The notes beneath the pieces are model-generated. The model had not been told where the DNA came from. It did not search any database and was given only the letters and a program-made list of their open reading frames with translations. This document shows, piece after piece, positions 17,334-24,182 of a stretch of 64,000 bases of DNA. The position numbers and the translations under genes were made by a program. How positions within the stretch are numbered: position 1 is the stretch's first letter; each line of letters starts with the position of its first letter. This stretch comes from Methylosinus sp. PW1 (GTDB lineage Bacteria; Pseudomonadota; Alphaproteobacteria; Rhizobiales; Beijerinckiaceae), in the NCBI RefSeq assembly GCF_000745215.1, contig NZ_JQNK01000008.1, positions 62,001-126,000 on the forward strand, written 5' to 3'.

Positions 17334-18221
17334 GAATGCCTCCCAGACCGTCTTGTCCGCGATTTCCGGATGCGGATGAGCCTTGGCGTAGGTGACGCAT
17401 TTATCGAGAAGCCAGGCGTTCATATCGTCGTAGGTCTTGAACCGCAGGCGCGGCGTGAAGAACCGCTCCCGCGCCAGGCCGACTTGATTTTCGACCTGGC
17501 CTTTCTCCCAGCCGGACGCTGGCGTGCAGGCGACCGGCTCGACGAGATGATGGCTGCACATTTGCGCGAAGCGACGATTGAACTTGCGCTCCTTGCCGAC
17601 GAAGATCGTCTCCACCGCCGTCTTCATATTGTCGTAGATGCCGCGCGTGCAGGCGCCCCTGAAGAAGGTAAAGGCGCGATCATGCGCGTCGAAAACCATC
17701 TCCTGCGTCTCACGCGGATAGGCGCGAACGAAAGGCATGCGGCTGTGGCACAGACGCATGTGCGCCACCTTCACGGTCGTCGTCACGCCGTCGAGCACAA
17801 CGATCTCGTGGCTCCAGTCGAACTGGTAGGCTTCGCCCGGCTCGAAGCTCAACGGCACATAGGCGGCCGCCGTCGCCGCGCCTTGCTCGCTGCGCCATTT
17901 GCGCGAGTAGCGACGCACAGCGTCATAGCCGCCCGCGTAGCCCAGGCCGCTCAGATCTTCGAAAATACGGATCAGGGTTAGCCGCTCGCGCGGCGCCTTC
18001 TTCTCGTTCTCCGCGAGAACCTCATCGAGCTTGTCCGACCAAGGCCCGAGCTTGGGAAACGGCTGATTGTCGCGCTCGTAAGCGAAGGACGTTGCCTCCG
18101 ACCGCAGCGCCTTGCGGACCGTGTTCCGTGAAATGCCCAGATCGCGAGCGATCTCCTTGATCGTCTTGCCCTTGACGAAATGTTCGCGACGGATTCGTCC
18201 GATCGTCTCCACAATCAACAT
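17327..18221 (-). pseudogene. istA: 5' part of istA, element no. 1
   Basis: The N-terminal 298 residues of an IstA transposase: helix-turn-helix (KTIKEIARDLGISRNTVRKA, residues 18-37) and the DDE core with Asp in AYQFDWSHEIV, Asp in IYDNMKTAV and Glu in EKGQVENQVG. It breaks off after WEAFEE, where element no. 2 entered. The continuation is at 11813-12424. The few residues read beyond 17327 (VRIERTRY...) come from the inserted element. Confidence 0.92.
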
Positions 18222-18338
18222 CCCCCACCACCCGCCGTTTCAACCAAAACGGGCGGACTGTCCGGACTTCACCAGAGGGGGTCAATTTTCAACGCCGATT
18301 CCCCTCGTATGGGGGTCAAACTTGCACGCCGAATAACA

Positions 18339-18544
18339 GCCAGATGCTCAAAGTGGTGATTCCCGTGACGGCGAGCCAGATCATGGACAGGACGATGCTC
18401 TACACCGCCGTGACGAGGGCGCGGGAGAAGGTCGTTCTGGTCGGCAGCCGGGAAGTGTTCAGGAAGGCGGTCGTCGATCCGCCGAGCTATTCGGTCCGTA
18501 CGACCGGGATGCACGATGCGCTGCGGGCTGCGGTGCAGGGTTGA
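18339..18544 (+). pseudogene. C-terminal remnant of a RecD2/UvrD-type helicase
   Basis: About 68 residues that begin right at the IS21 boundary. LKVVIPVTASQIM, MLYTAVTRAREKVVLVGS and the ending RTTGMHDAL match the last motif (motif VI region, UvrD_C_2) of RecD2-like or AAA/helicase proteins. The rest of the gene is gone, lost in the same event that removed the end of gmtZ. The original helicase was probably island cargo or part of its core. Confidence 0.75.
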
Positions 18545-18585
18545 GTTGGCGTGGGAGCGTTGGCTCAACCGGGAAAGAGGCGCCG

Positions 18586-19317
18586 ATGGCCGATCGCGAG
18601 GCCGAAGAGAACGATCCGTCCGATACGAAGCTTGCCGAAGAGTTCAAGAACGGCCTGCTGGAGAACACGACCGCGCGGGGCCGCGCCAGCATCGAGCGGG
18701 TGTGGACGGCCTGCTGCGAATTGATCGCAGCGGGAAAGCCGATCACGGTGTCCGCGGTCGGGCGCATCACCAAGGAGCGGTGGGGCGGTCCCAAGGAGCA
18801 GGGCATCCGCGACCAGCCCGATCGGCTGAAGCGGCTTGTGGATCTCTGCGCGGCCAGCCAGAAGGAAACGGAGGCCGTCCGCAAGCGGGGCAGATCCAAA
18901 AGCCGAGGGGAAGCCGCCATCGAGGAGCTCGTCGCCGAAGTTCGGGATCAGACGACGAGGGTGCGCATCCGCGCCGTGGCCGAGGAGCGGAACCAGCTAC
19001 GGCGCGACTTGCTGACCCTCCGCAAGGCCTACGGGCGCCTGACGCCAATCGCCGCGCTGACGCCCGAGCAGTGCTATGACGCCCTTCCGCAGGCGGACGC
19101 GGAGGCCGACGCCCCCGAGACCGCCGTCCTGCCGGCGCCGGCGGAGGAGGCATTCACGGAGGCGGAACGGGACGCAGTGCGGCGGTTTCTGGACGAGGAG
19201 TTCCTCTTCGACGAGGGCTTCAAGATCGACGAGGTGCGCGGGCTGCTCTCGGAGCAGGGGAGGATCGTGCTGCCGTTGGCGTTCGTCACAGCGTTGCGGA
19301 AGGTGATCGATGACTAG
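18586..19317 (+). CDS. gmtX: GmtX-like third protein of the island trio
   Basis: A 243-residue protein. Residues 20-75 (ASIERVWTACCELIAAGKPITVSAVGRITKERWGG in pieces, followed by QGIRD) resemble the KfrA-like N-terminal DNA-binding region. A helical, charged middle (RIRAVAEERNQLRRDLLTLRKAY) predicts a coiled coil near 120-150, and the rest is acidic. Its size and position after two large recombinases match GmtX of Gamma-Mobile-Trio islands; its biochemical role is unknown. GAGGCGCCG before the ATG decides the start. Here it is separated from gmtZ by the IS nest and the helicase remnant. Identity is inferred by pattern, not by search. Confidence 0.6.
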   Translation: MADREAEENDPSDTKLAEEFKNGLLENTTARGRASIERVWTACCELIAAGKPITVSAVGRITKERWGGPKEQGIRDQPDRLKRLVDLCAASQKETEAVRKRGRSKSRGEAAIEELVAEVRDQTTRVRIRAVAEERNQLRRDLLTLRKAYGRLTPIAALTPEQCYDALPQADAEADAPETAVLPAPAEEAFTEAERDAVRRFLDEEFLFDEGFKIDEVRGLLSEQGRIVLPLAFVTALRKVIDD

Positions 19318-19497
19318 CCACACAGGCTTACGTCCTCGCCAACTATGCGAATGCACGATTTCTGTTTGCGCTGTGTATACAACATATGAAATATGAAGGG
19401 CATACCAATGCCTTTTGGACGAAGAAACAGATCGCAGCCCATAGAGCTGCCCTCGATCACACATACGAAAACCGACAATTTTGGTTGTTTTGCATTG

Positions 19498-19674
19498 CTA
19501 GTGACTTGATTGTCTTATAGTATAATAAATACCCCAAACGACTAATGCAGCCATCGATATATCTATAATTCCAGACTCATGAAATACGCCTAGTACAGCA
19601 CGAAAAGAAACAATCCAAAACACTGGGTTGCATAGGAATAGTATTGCAAATAATATGTAAAAAACAACGCGCAT
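19498..19674 (-). CDS. Small two-helix membrane protein, island cargo
   Basis: 58 residues (MRVVFYILFAILFLCNP...YTIRQSSH) with two predicted membrane helices, about residues 3-24 and 36-53. AGAGAGGCATCA before the ATG at 19674 is a convincing ribosome site. The region is much AT-richer than the chromosome. I do not recognise it. Small membrane proteins in island cargo can be defence effectors or holin-like toxins, but no direct evidence exists here. The 180 bp between gmtX and this gene holds nothing visible. Confidence 0.45.
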   Translation of the reverse strand: MRVVFYILFAILFLCNPVFWIVSFRAVLGVFHESGIIDISMAALVVWGIYYTIRQSSH

Positions 19675-19749
19675 TGATGCCTCTCTGCACATGATGGTTT
19701 TGCGACGTGGCCATAGAGGCGCGGGGCTGTGCTTATTATGGGTGTTTAA

Positions 19750-20073
19750 TTATTTCATAAATATCGCAATTATTGATGTTATTCTCTTTCTTGCTTCTTC
19801 GATAATAAATGGACTGGCTGCTAATTTAGTAAATTTATCCTTAGATAGCGTAATTCCTCTATATTTACAATACTGCTTTGCAACTGCTTTTGCGACTTTA
19901 GGAAGTTCTTTCTCTAGAAATGAATCTGGATATTGGGGATTTATAGGCTTTTTTAACGAAGCCTGTTTGCCATTCTTGGCGAGAGATGCGGCGCAATAAT
20001 GAATTGTACAACGACCATCATCGCAATTGGTGTTGTGAAAATCACAGAAAAAATTTCTTTGCATCTTTCTCAT
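19750..20073 (-). CDS. Hypothetical Cys-rich, basic protein, island cargo
   Basis: 107 residues. The N-terminal third has five Cys and two His (FCDFHNTNCDDGRCTIHYC), which could bind zinc. The rest is lysine-rich and helical (ELPKVAKAVAKQYCKYRG). No family recognised. It precedes the small membrane protein by 76 bp on the same strand, so the two may form a unit. A 102-residue open frame on the opposite strand overlaps it fully; I prefer the minus strand because of its amphipathic helices and charge pattern. Confidence 0.4.
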   Translation of the reverse strand: MRKMQRNFFCDFHNTNCDDGRCTIHYCAASLAKNGKQASLKKPINPQYPDSFLEKELPKVAKAVAKQYCKYRGITLSKDKFTKLAASPFIIEEARKRITSIIAIFMK

Positions 20074-20171
20074 ATCTATATGCCAGCTTTATACCGCTAG
20101 GTGTTTTGGCTCCGCCAACCATCAAAGCAACAGCCGCATTTAAGCTGGTGCATTTGTTGCTAGCTATTTTA

Positions 20172-20444
20172 TTAGTGTCGTCCAACTAGGGTAAGTTTAG
20201 TATCTGCCATAATATCGTTAATCGTGTAGCGAGCAATCAGTTCGCCCTCTGTGTCGAGGATTATAACCTCTTCTGCGGCGCACGTGTGTTCGGCCTTTGG
20301 CCAGAAACATCGATCGTCGGTCGCATAAAATCCAAATAGGGCGGTCTTGGCGTGCTCCCGAAATTCTGCTGGGGTTGCCGAGATGCCCGACCAAGGCTCT
20401 TCATGAATCACTTGCCCGGTCAGGCGACGAAAAACCATACGCAT
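20172..20444 (-). CDS. Hypothetical protein, island cargo
   Basis: 90 residues starting MRMVFRRLTGQVIHEEPW. The ATG at 20444 is preceded by GAAGGAGCACGCAAAC, a clear ribosome site; a longer open frame to 20603 lacks one. The sequence HTCAAEEVIILDTEGELIARYTINDIM looks like a small alpha/beta fold. Not recognised. First gene of a possible three-gene minus-strand cargo unit with the two genes downstream. Confidence 0.5.
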   Translation of the reverse strand: MRMVFRRLTGQVIHEEPWSGISATPAEFREHAKTALFGFYATDDRCFWPKAEHTCAAEEVIILDTEGELIARYTINDIMADTKLTLVGRH

Positions 20445-20573
20445 GTTTGCGTGCTCCTTCGAATGAAGAGTTGATCTTTGGTGTTGGGAAGTCAAGAGCC
20501 TCAAAACGGCACCAATTTCGCGAAGATTAAGGTGCAGCTTCACCTTTCGATAGAGCAGGACTTCGTCGAGAGA

Positions 20574-20607
20574 TTGAAAAAGGGTTGCAGGCCTCGCCTG
20601 CAACCCT
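20574..20607 (-). terminator. Rho-independent terminator after the island HNH gene
   Basis: On the minus strand a 12-bp stem with a 3-base loop (arms 20596-20607 and 20581-20592) is followed directly by TTTTTC. It ends transcription coming from the HNH gene at 20787-21353. Confidence 0.8.
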
Positions 20608-20619
20608 GCCCGTCGGCGA

Positions 20620-20760
20620 GACTGGGGGGCAGAGTGTCAAAGGCGGCGCGAAGCGCCGGGACCGGAGCAACCCGGAGCCACGCGCAGCCCGAAGGGCGAG
20701 CATGGCGAGGATTGCGAGGACCCACCCTTTGACACGTCGTTGGGGGCAAAGCCCCCAGTC
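20620..20760. repeat. Structured multi-arm inverted-repeat element
   Basis: Outer arms GACTGGGGGGC (20620-20630) and GCCCCCAGTC (20751-20760) enclose inner arms GTGTCAAAGG (20634-20643) and CCTTTGACAC (20726-20735). Between them are small hairpins such as GGCGCGAAGCGCC and GCCCGAAGGGC. The whole can fold as a branched structure. No convincing gene is present. Could be a palindromic dispersed repeat, a folded recombination site or an RNA. Confidence 0.55.
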
Positions 20761-20786
20761 CTTTCTTGGTCTTGACCGCCCGACCG

Positions 20787-21353
20787 TTACCGTTCGAGCT
20801 CGCTATCCCAATACAGGAAGTCCATCCACGACTGATGGAGGTCCTGAGCGCATTGGAGCCGGCGAGCGATCTCGTCGAGCTGGCGAGGGCTCGGCTCGAA
20901 GGGTTGTCGCAGCAGCCTCATGCCGGCCTGCTTGGGCGTGAGATTGCCCTTGCGAAGGTTGTCCGCTGGGCAGCACGCCACGATGTTCGACCACTCGGCA
21001 ATTCCATTTTTGCTACGCGGAATCACGTGGTCGAATGTGAGTTCCTTGGGGCTGAATTTATCGCCGCAATATTGGCAGCGGAACTCGTCGCGCACGAAGA
21101 CGTGGTAGCGCGTGAACGCCGCCACCTTGCGCCGTCGATAGGCTTTGAGGGCGACTACGGAGGGGACTTCGTGCGTTCGCGAGGCGGATCGGACGTGGAC
21201 GTCCTCATAGGCTTTCACCTGCACGACCCGATCCTGCATGACGGCCACGAAGGCGTCCTGCCAGCTCCAGATCGAGAGTGGCGCCCACGACAGCGGCTGC
21301 ATGTCGGCATTGAGAACGAGGGTGCGCAGATGCGCTGCCGGATGCTCGGTCAT
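20787..21353 (-). CDS. Intact HNH endonuclease carried at the island edge
   Basis: 188 residues. Domain: a CXXC knuckle CQYCGDKFSPKELTFDHVIPRSKNG (in pieces, residues 97-121) with the HNH core continuing through NIVACCPADNLRKG, and the conserved end QSWMDFLYWDSELER. It is a clear homologue, not a copy, of the split chromosomal HNH protein. The ATG at 21353 follows GGAG at proper distance and forms an ATGA overlap with the stop codon of the frame running in from the 5' host fragment. The terminator at 20574-20607 closes the unit. Function of this widespread alphaproteobacterial HNH family is not established. Confidence 0.9.
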   Translation of the reverse strand: MTEHPAAHLRTLVLNADMQPLSWAPLSIWSWQDAFVAVMQDRVVQVKAYEDVHVRSASRTHEVPSVVALKAYRRRKVAAFTRYHVFVRDEFRCQYCGDKFSPKELTFDHVIPRSKNGIAEWSNIVACCPADNLRKGNLTPKQAGMRLLRQPFEPSPRQLDEIARRLQCAQDLHQSWMDFLYWDSELER

Positions 21354-21377
21354 ATGAGCATCTCCGCGCAACGAGGC

Positions 21378-21480
21378 ATATTGTAACCCTGTGGCCCATG
21401 GGCCCCTTGCGGGTTACAAGAGGCGGTTACACGATATATCGTGTTCCTAACCCTCTGAACCAACACATACAATATGTCCC
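21378..21480. other. Right-end candidate recombination sites of the island
   Basis: Contains CATATTGTAACCC (21380-21392 region), GGGTTACAAG, a perfect 16-bp palindrome ACACGATATATCGTGT (about 21428-21443) within GGTTACACGATATATCGTG, and ACATACAATATGT. The TATAT/ATATTG-TAAC words match those at the left end, so this segment is the likely recombinase binding region. Confidence 0.45.
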
Positions 21481-21499
21481 CCACCCCCCGGAGGACATC

Positions 21500-21871
21500 C
21501 CAGGTGGTGGCGCCGCCCTTGGAGCGGGGGATCACGTGATCGAAGGTGAGATCGTCCTGCTGTCCGCAATATTGGCAGGTGAAGCGGTCGCGAAGAAAGA
21601 CGTTGAATCGGGTGAAGGCGGGATGGCGGGCCGGCTTTACATAGGCTTTGAGCGAAACGACAGAGGGCAATCTTATTTCGAAACTCGGACTTTTGACCGT
21701 CTTGTCATATTCCGAGACGATGTTGACCCTGTCGAGGAAGACCGCCTTTATCGCGTCCTGCCACCCCCATAGGGACAGAGGATAGTAGCTCAGCGGCCGA
21801 TAGTCGGCGTTGAGAACCAATGCAGGACAGGCCTGCGGCGAAACATTGGACTGGCGAAAGTGAACGGTCAC
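21500..21871 (-). pseudogene. 5' fragment of the chromosomal HNH endonuclease gene
   Basis: About 124 residues from a GTG at 21871 (after AGAGGGCCGAG): VTVHFRQSNVSPQACPALVLNADYRPLSYYPLSLWGW in pieces, then CQYCGQQDDLTFDHVIPRSKGGATTW. The frame continues 50 residues into the island and stops at 21350-21352. The missing 3' part is at 6071-6268. An in-frame ATG upstream (21928 region) is an alternative start. This half retains promoter and ribosome site, so a truncated protein is probably made. Confidence 0.9.
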
Positions 21872-22197
21872 CTCGGCCCTCTTTCCGCGAATCGTTCGGA
21901 CGCCTCCCAGCCCCCGAGCCGCGGCCATAGTCTATAGGCAGGATGACGCCATTGTGAAGGCTTCTCTCGGCGCCGCGGCGCCGCAGCCGCGCGATTTCGC
22001 CCTCGAATATGGTAAATATTTTATTTATCAATGAGTTGGGCGCGGGCTTCGCTTTCGCCTCCCCGCCGCTCCCTCCGATTCGCCGCCTTTTCGCCGCTCT
22101 GCGGGCAGGCGGATTGCAGCTTCCGATCCGAAAGCCGGCCAAAACGGGGGAATTGCTCCATTACGGCACGGCGGCAGTATCGGGTTGGAGACGAGCC

Positions 22198-23697
22198 GTG
22201 TCGAGTATCGCCGATCTTCCCTTTTCGTCGCTCCGCAAGGACGACGCTCGCGTCAAAGCTGGAACCGACAGCGCAGCATTGCGCAGCGGCTGGTCGCGCG
22301 CCATGCCGAGCCCGAATGCGGCGCTGATGCGCGCCTCCTTCTCGGTGATCGCGGCGCTGGTCGATGTGGCGGTCATTCTCGCCACGGCCATCGCCAGCGA
22401 GACGCTGTATCATTATTTCGCCTATGGCTATGACGGCTCGACGCTGCCCAATCTGCGGCTGTGCATGTTCGCGGCGATCCTCTTCGTGCTCTCGAACGTC
22501 ATGCGGCACGAATATGCGATCAAGAATTATCTGACATTGGAAGGCCATGGCTGGCGCGGCGCGGTTCTGTGGAGCGTCGCTTTCGTCTGCGCCTTGACCT
22601 TCGGCTTTCTCGCCAAGGCCACCGAGGAATCCTCGCGCGGCGCCTTCGTGCTCTTCTATGCGACGGGATTTCTCTCCGTCTATGCGGCGCGCGCGGCGCT
22701 GGTCGGCGTGGTTCGGCGCAGCGCCGAGCGTGGCGGCGCCTCCGCCCGCCGGGTCTTCCTCGTCGGCTTCGAGAGCGACATAGACGAGTTCATGCGCCGC
22801 TATCAGCCCTGGGAGAGCGGCATGAATGTCGTCGCCGCCGTGGCGCTGCGCGACCGCGCCGACGCCATGCAGGATGATCTCGCTCTGGCGCAGGCCTCCG
22901 CCCGCATGCTGCTGCCGGATGATGTGTTCATTCTCGCGCCCTGGAGCCGCACCGACGTCATCGACGATTGCGTGGCCGCCTTCCTGCGCGTCCCGGCGTC
23001 GATTCATCTCGGGCCGGAGCGCGTGCTCGACCGTTTCGTCGATGCGCATATCAACAAGATCGGCTCGATCGCCAGCCTCAATCTCAGCGGCCGCCGGCAC
23101 GATTCGCTCGAGATCATCGCCAAGCGTCTCTTCGATATCGTCTTCTCGGCCGCGGGCCTCGTCGCGCTGTCGCCGCTGCTGCTCCTCGTCGCGGCGGCGA
23201 TCAAGCTCGACAGCAAAGGCCCGGCGCTGTTCTTCCAGCGTCGCCACGGCTTCAACCGCGAGCCCTTCCGCATCGCCAAATTCCGCTCCATGACGACGAT
23301 GGAGGACGGCCGCGACATCACCCAGGCGACGGCCGGCGACAAGCGCGTGACGCGCGTCGGCCGCTTCCTTCGCCGCTACAATATCGACGAGCTGCCGCAG
23401 CTCATCAATGTGCTGCGCGGCGAGATGTCGCTGGTCGGCCCGCGCCCGCATGCGCTGGCGCATGACCAGATTTTCGAGCGCAAGATCGCCCTCTATGCGC
23501 GCCGCCACAATGTGAAGCCCGGCATCACCGGCTGGGCGCAGGTGAACGGTCTGCGCGGCGAGATCGACTCGCCGGAGAAGATCCGCCTGCGCGTCGAGCA
23601 TGATCTCTATTACATCGACCATTGGTCGCTGCCGCTCGACGTGTGGATCATCTTCATGACGATCTTCTCACGCAAGGCGTATCGCAACGCGCTGTGA
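22198..23697 (+). CDS. Polyprenyl-phosphate sugar phosphotransferase (exopolysaccharide initiation)
   Basis: About 499 residues. Four N-terminal membrane helices and a CoA-binding-like domain are followed by a fifth helix and the C-terminal sugar transferase domain (about the last 200 residues). The latter has KRLFDIVFSAAGLVALSPLLL, FRSM, RRYNIDELPQLINVLRGEMSLVGPRPHA and GITGWAQVNGLRG in order. Such enzymes move a sugar-1-phosphate from a nucleotide sugar to undecaprenyl phosphate to start polysaccharide synthesis (WcaJ/ExoY/PssY group). I chose GTG at 22198 because TTGGAGACGAGCC precedes it; an ATG at 22009 is in frame but the added residues look non-coding. No other polysaccharide genes are adjacent. 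Confidence 0.88.
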   Translation: MSSIADLPFSSLRKDDARVKAGTDSAALRSGWSRAMPSPNAALMRASFSVIAALVDVAVILATAIASETLYHYFAYGYDGSTLPNLRLCMFAAILFVLSNVMRHEYAIKNYLTLEGHGWRGAVLWSVAFVCALTFGFLAKATEESSRGAFVLFYATGFLSVYAARAALVGVVRRSAERGGASARRVFLVGFESDIDEFMRRYQPWESGMNVVAAVALRDRADAMQDDLALAQASARMLLPDDVFILAPWSRTDVIDDCVAAFLRVPASIHLGPERVLDRFVDAHINKIGSIASLNLSGRRHDSLEIIAKRLFDIVFSAAGLVALSPLLLLVAAAIKLDSKGPALFFQRRHGFNREPFRIAKFRSMTTMEDGRDITQATAGDKRVTRVGRFLRRYNIDELPQLINVLRGEMSLVGPRPHALAHDQIFERKIALYARRHNVKPGITGWAQVNGLRGEIDSPEKIRLRVEHDLYYIDHWSLPLDVWIIFMTIFSRKAYRNAL

Positions 23698-23715
23698 GGC
23701 CAATTTTCCAAGTGA

Positions 23716-23800
23716 TTGCTTCGCTCGAAGAAGCGATGATCCTCGTGGCCGTCATTGCGAGCGAAGCGAAGCAATCCAGAGCCGTGAGGCGGCAGAAAAA
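23716..23800. repeat. Dispersed palindromic repeat after the sugar transferase gene
   Basis: ATTGCTTCGCTCG and, about 45 bp on, CGAGCGAAGCGAAGCAAT form an imperfect inverted repeat. The word GTCATTGCGAGCGAAGCGAA is a familiar dispersed repeat in bacterial genomes. It lies between convergent genes. Confidence 0.55.
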
Positions 23801-23833
23801 ACGTATGACACGGCCGTCCCGGCGCGCGCCAAT

Positions 23834-24139
23834 TCAATCGATCGCTTGCTCTCCGAGGGTCAAGGCGGCGAGAATGCCGAGGGAGACGACAGGAAACGCC
23901 AGCAAAAAGCCGAGCAGAAGCGAATCGACGTGAGCAATTTTGCCGAGGCGAATCGAGCAAGCGGCGAATACCGAGTAGACAATCACGAATGGTATCAGGA
24001 TTTGCGGGTAGGTCGATTCGTTCGGCAGTCCGATGAAACGAAACAGTGGCGCGATCAGTGCCGCCATCCAGATCAGGATCGGGAAGGCAAACACTGTTCC
24101 GACAGAGAAGCCGAGCAAGAGTCCGATAAAGAACCGCAT
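23834..24139 (-). CDS. Hypothetical membrane protein, three helices
   Basis: 101 residues, very hydrophobic, with helices at about 3-30, 45-65 and 72-95. No family recognised. The gene sits 43 bp downstream of sbcC on the same strand and may be read through from it. GGAATAT precedes the ATG. Confidence 0.55.
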   Translation of the reverse strand: MRFFIGLLLGFSVGTVFAFPILIWMAALIAPLFRFIGLPNESTYPQILIPFVIVYSVFAACSIRLGKIAHVDSLLLGFLLAFPVVSLGILAALTLGEQAID

Positions 24140-24182
24140 ATAATATTCCTTTTTTCGAACGCGCTTCGAAGGCGCTGCGTCG

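Larger units (their letters stand above)
10933..18338. mobile_element. IS21-family element no. 1 (7.4 kb as found, hosting two further elements)
   Basis: The ends are imperfect inverted repeats of about 30 bp: TGTCAATCGGCATCGAAAAT reading in from 10933 and TGTTATTCGGCGTGCAAGTT reading in from 18338, each followed by a second TTGACCCCC repeat. Its istA and istB are on the minus strand. istA is split by element no. 2. After removing the insert (12425-17326 plus one duplication copy) a normal element of about 2.5 kb remains. No matching target duplication flanks it, and different truncated genes lie on its two sides, which indicates an adjacent deletion. Confidence 0.85.
6269..21499. mobile_element. 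About 15.2-kb integrative island (Gamma-Mobile-Trio-like) inserted in an HNH gene
   Basis: Everything between the two halves of the HNH gene. The outer boundaries are fixed to within about 10 bp by the reading frame: ...KGGATTWD at 21497 and NVVAACSACN at 6268. A 5-bp GACAT occurs at both edges (6263-6267 and 21494-21498) and could be the crossover or duplication. Contents in order: two large tyrosine recombinases at the left end, an IS21 nest, a helicase remnant, the third trio protein, AT-rich orphan genes, and an intact HNH homologue at the right end. Later IS insertions add about 7.4 kb, so the island was once either shorter or, given the deletion scar, had other cargo. Confidence 0.85.

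Noticed and set aside
19691..19999. 102-residue plus-strand open frame in the AT-rich cargo
   Set aside because: Fully overlaps the more gene-like minus-strand frame; hydrophobicity comes from AT-rich complement. Kept as a low-probability alternative.
20540..20749. 69-residue open frame over the structured repeat
   Set aside because: Coincides with inverted repeats and looks like a translated palindrome.
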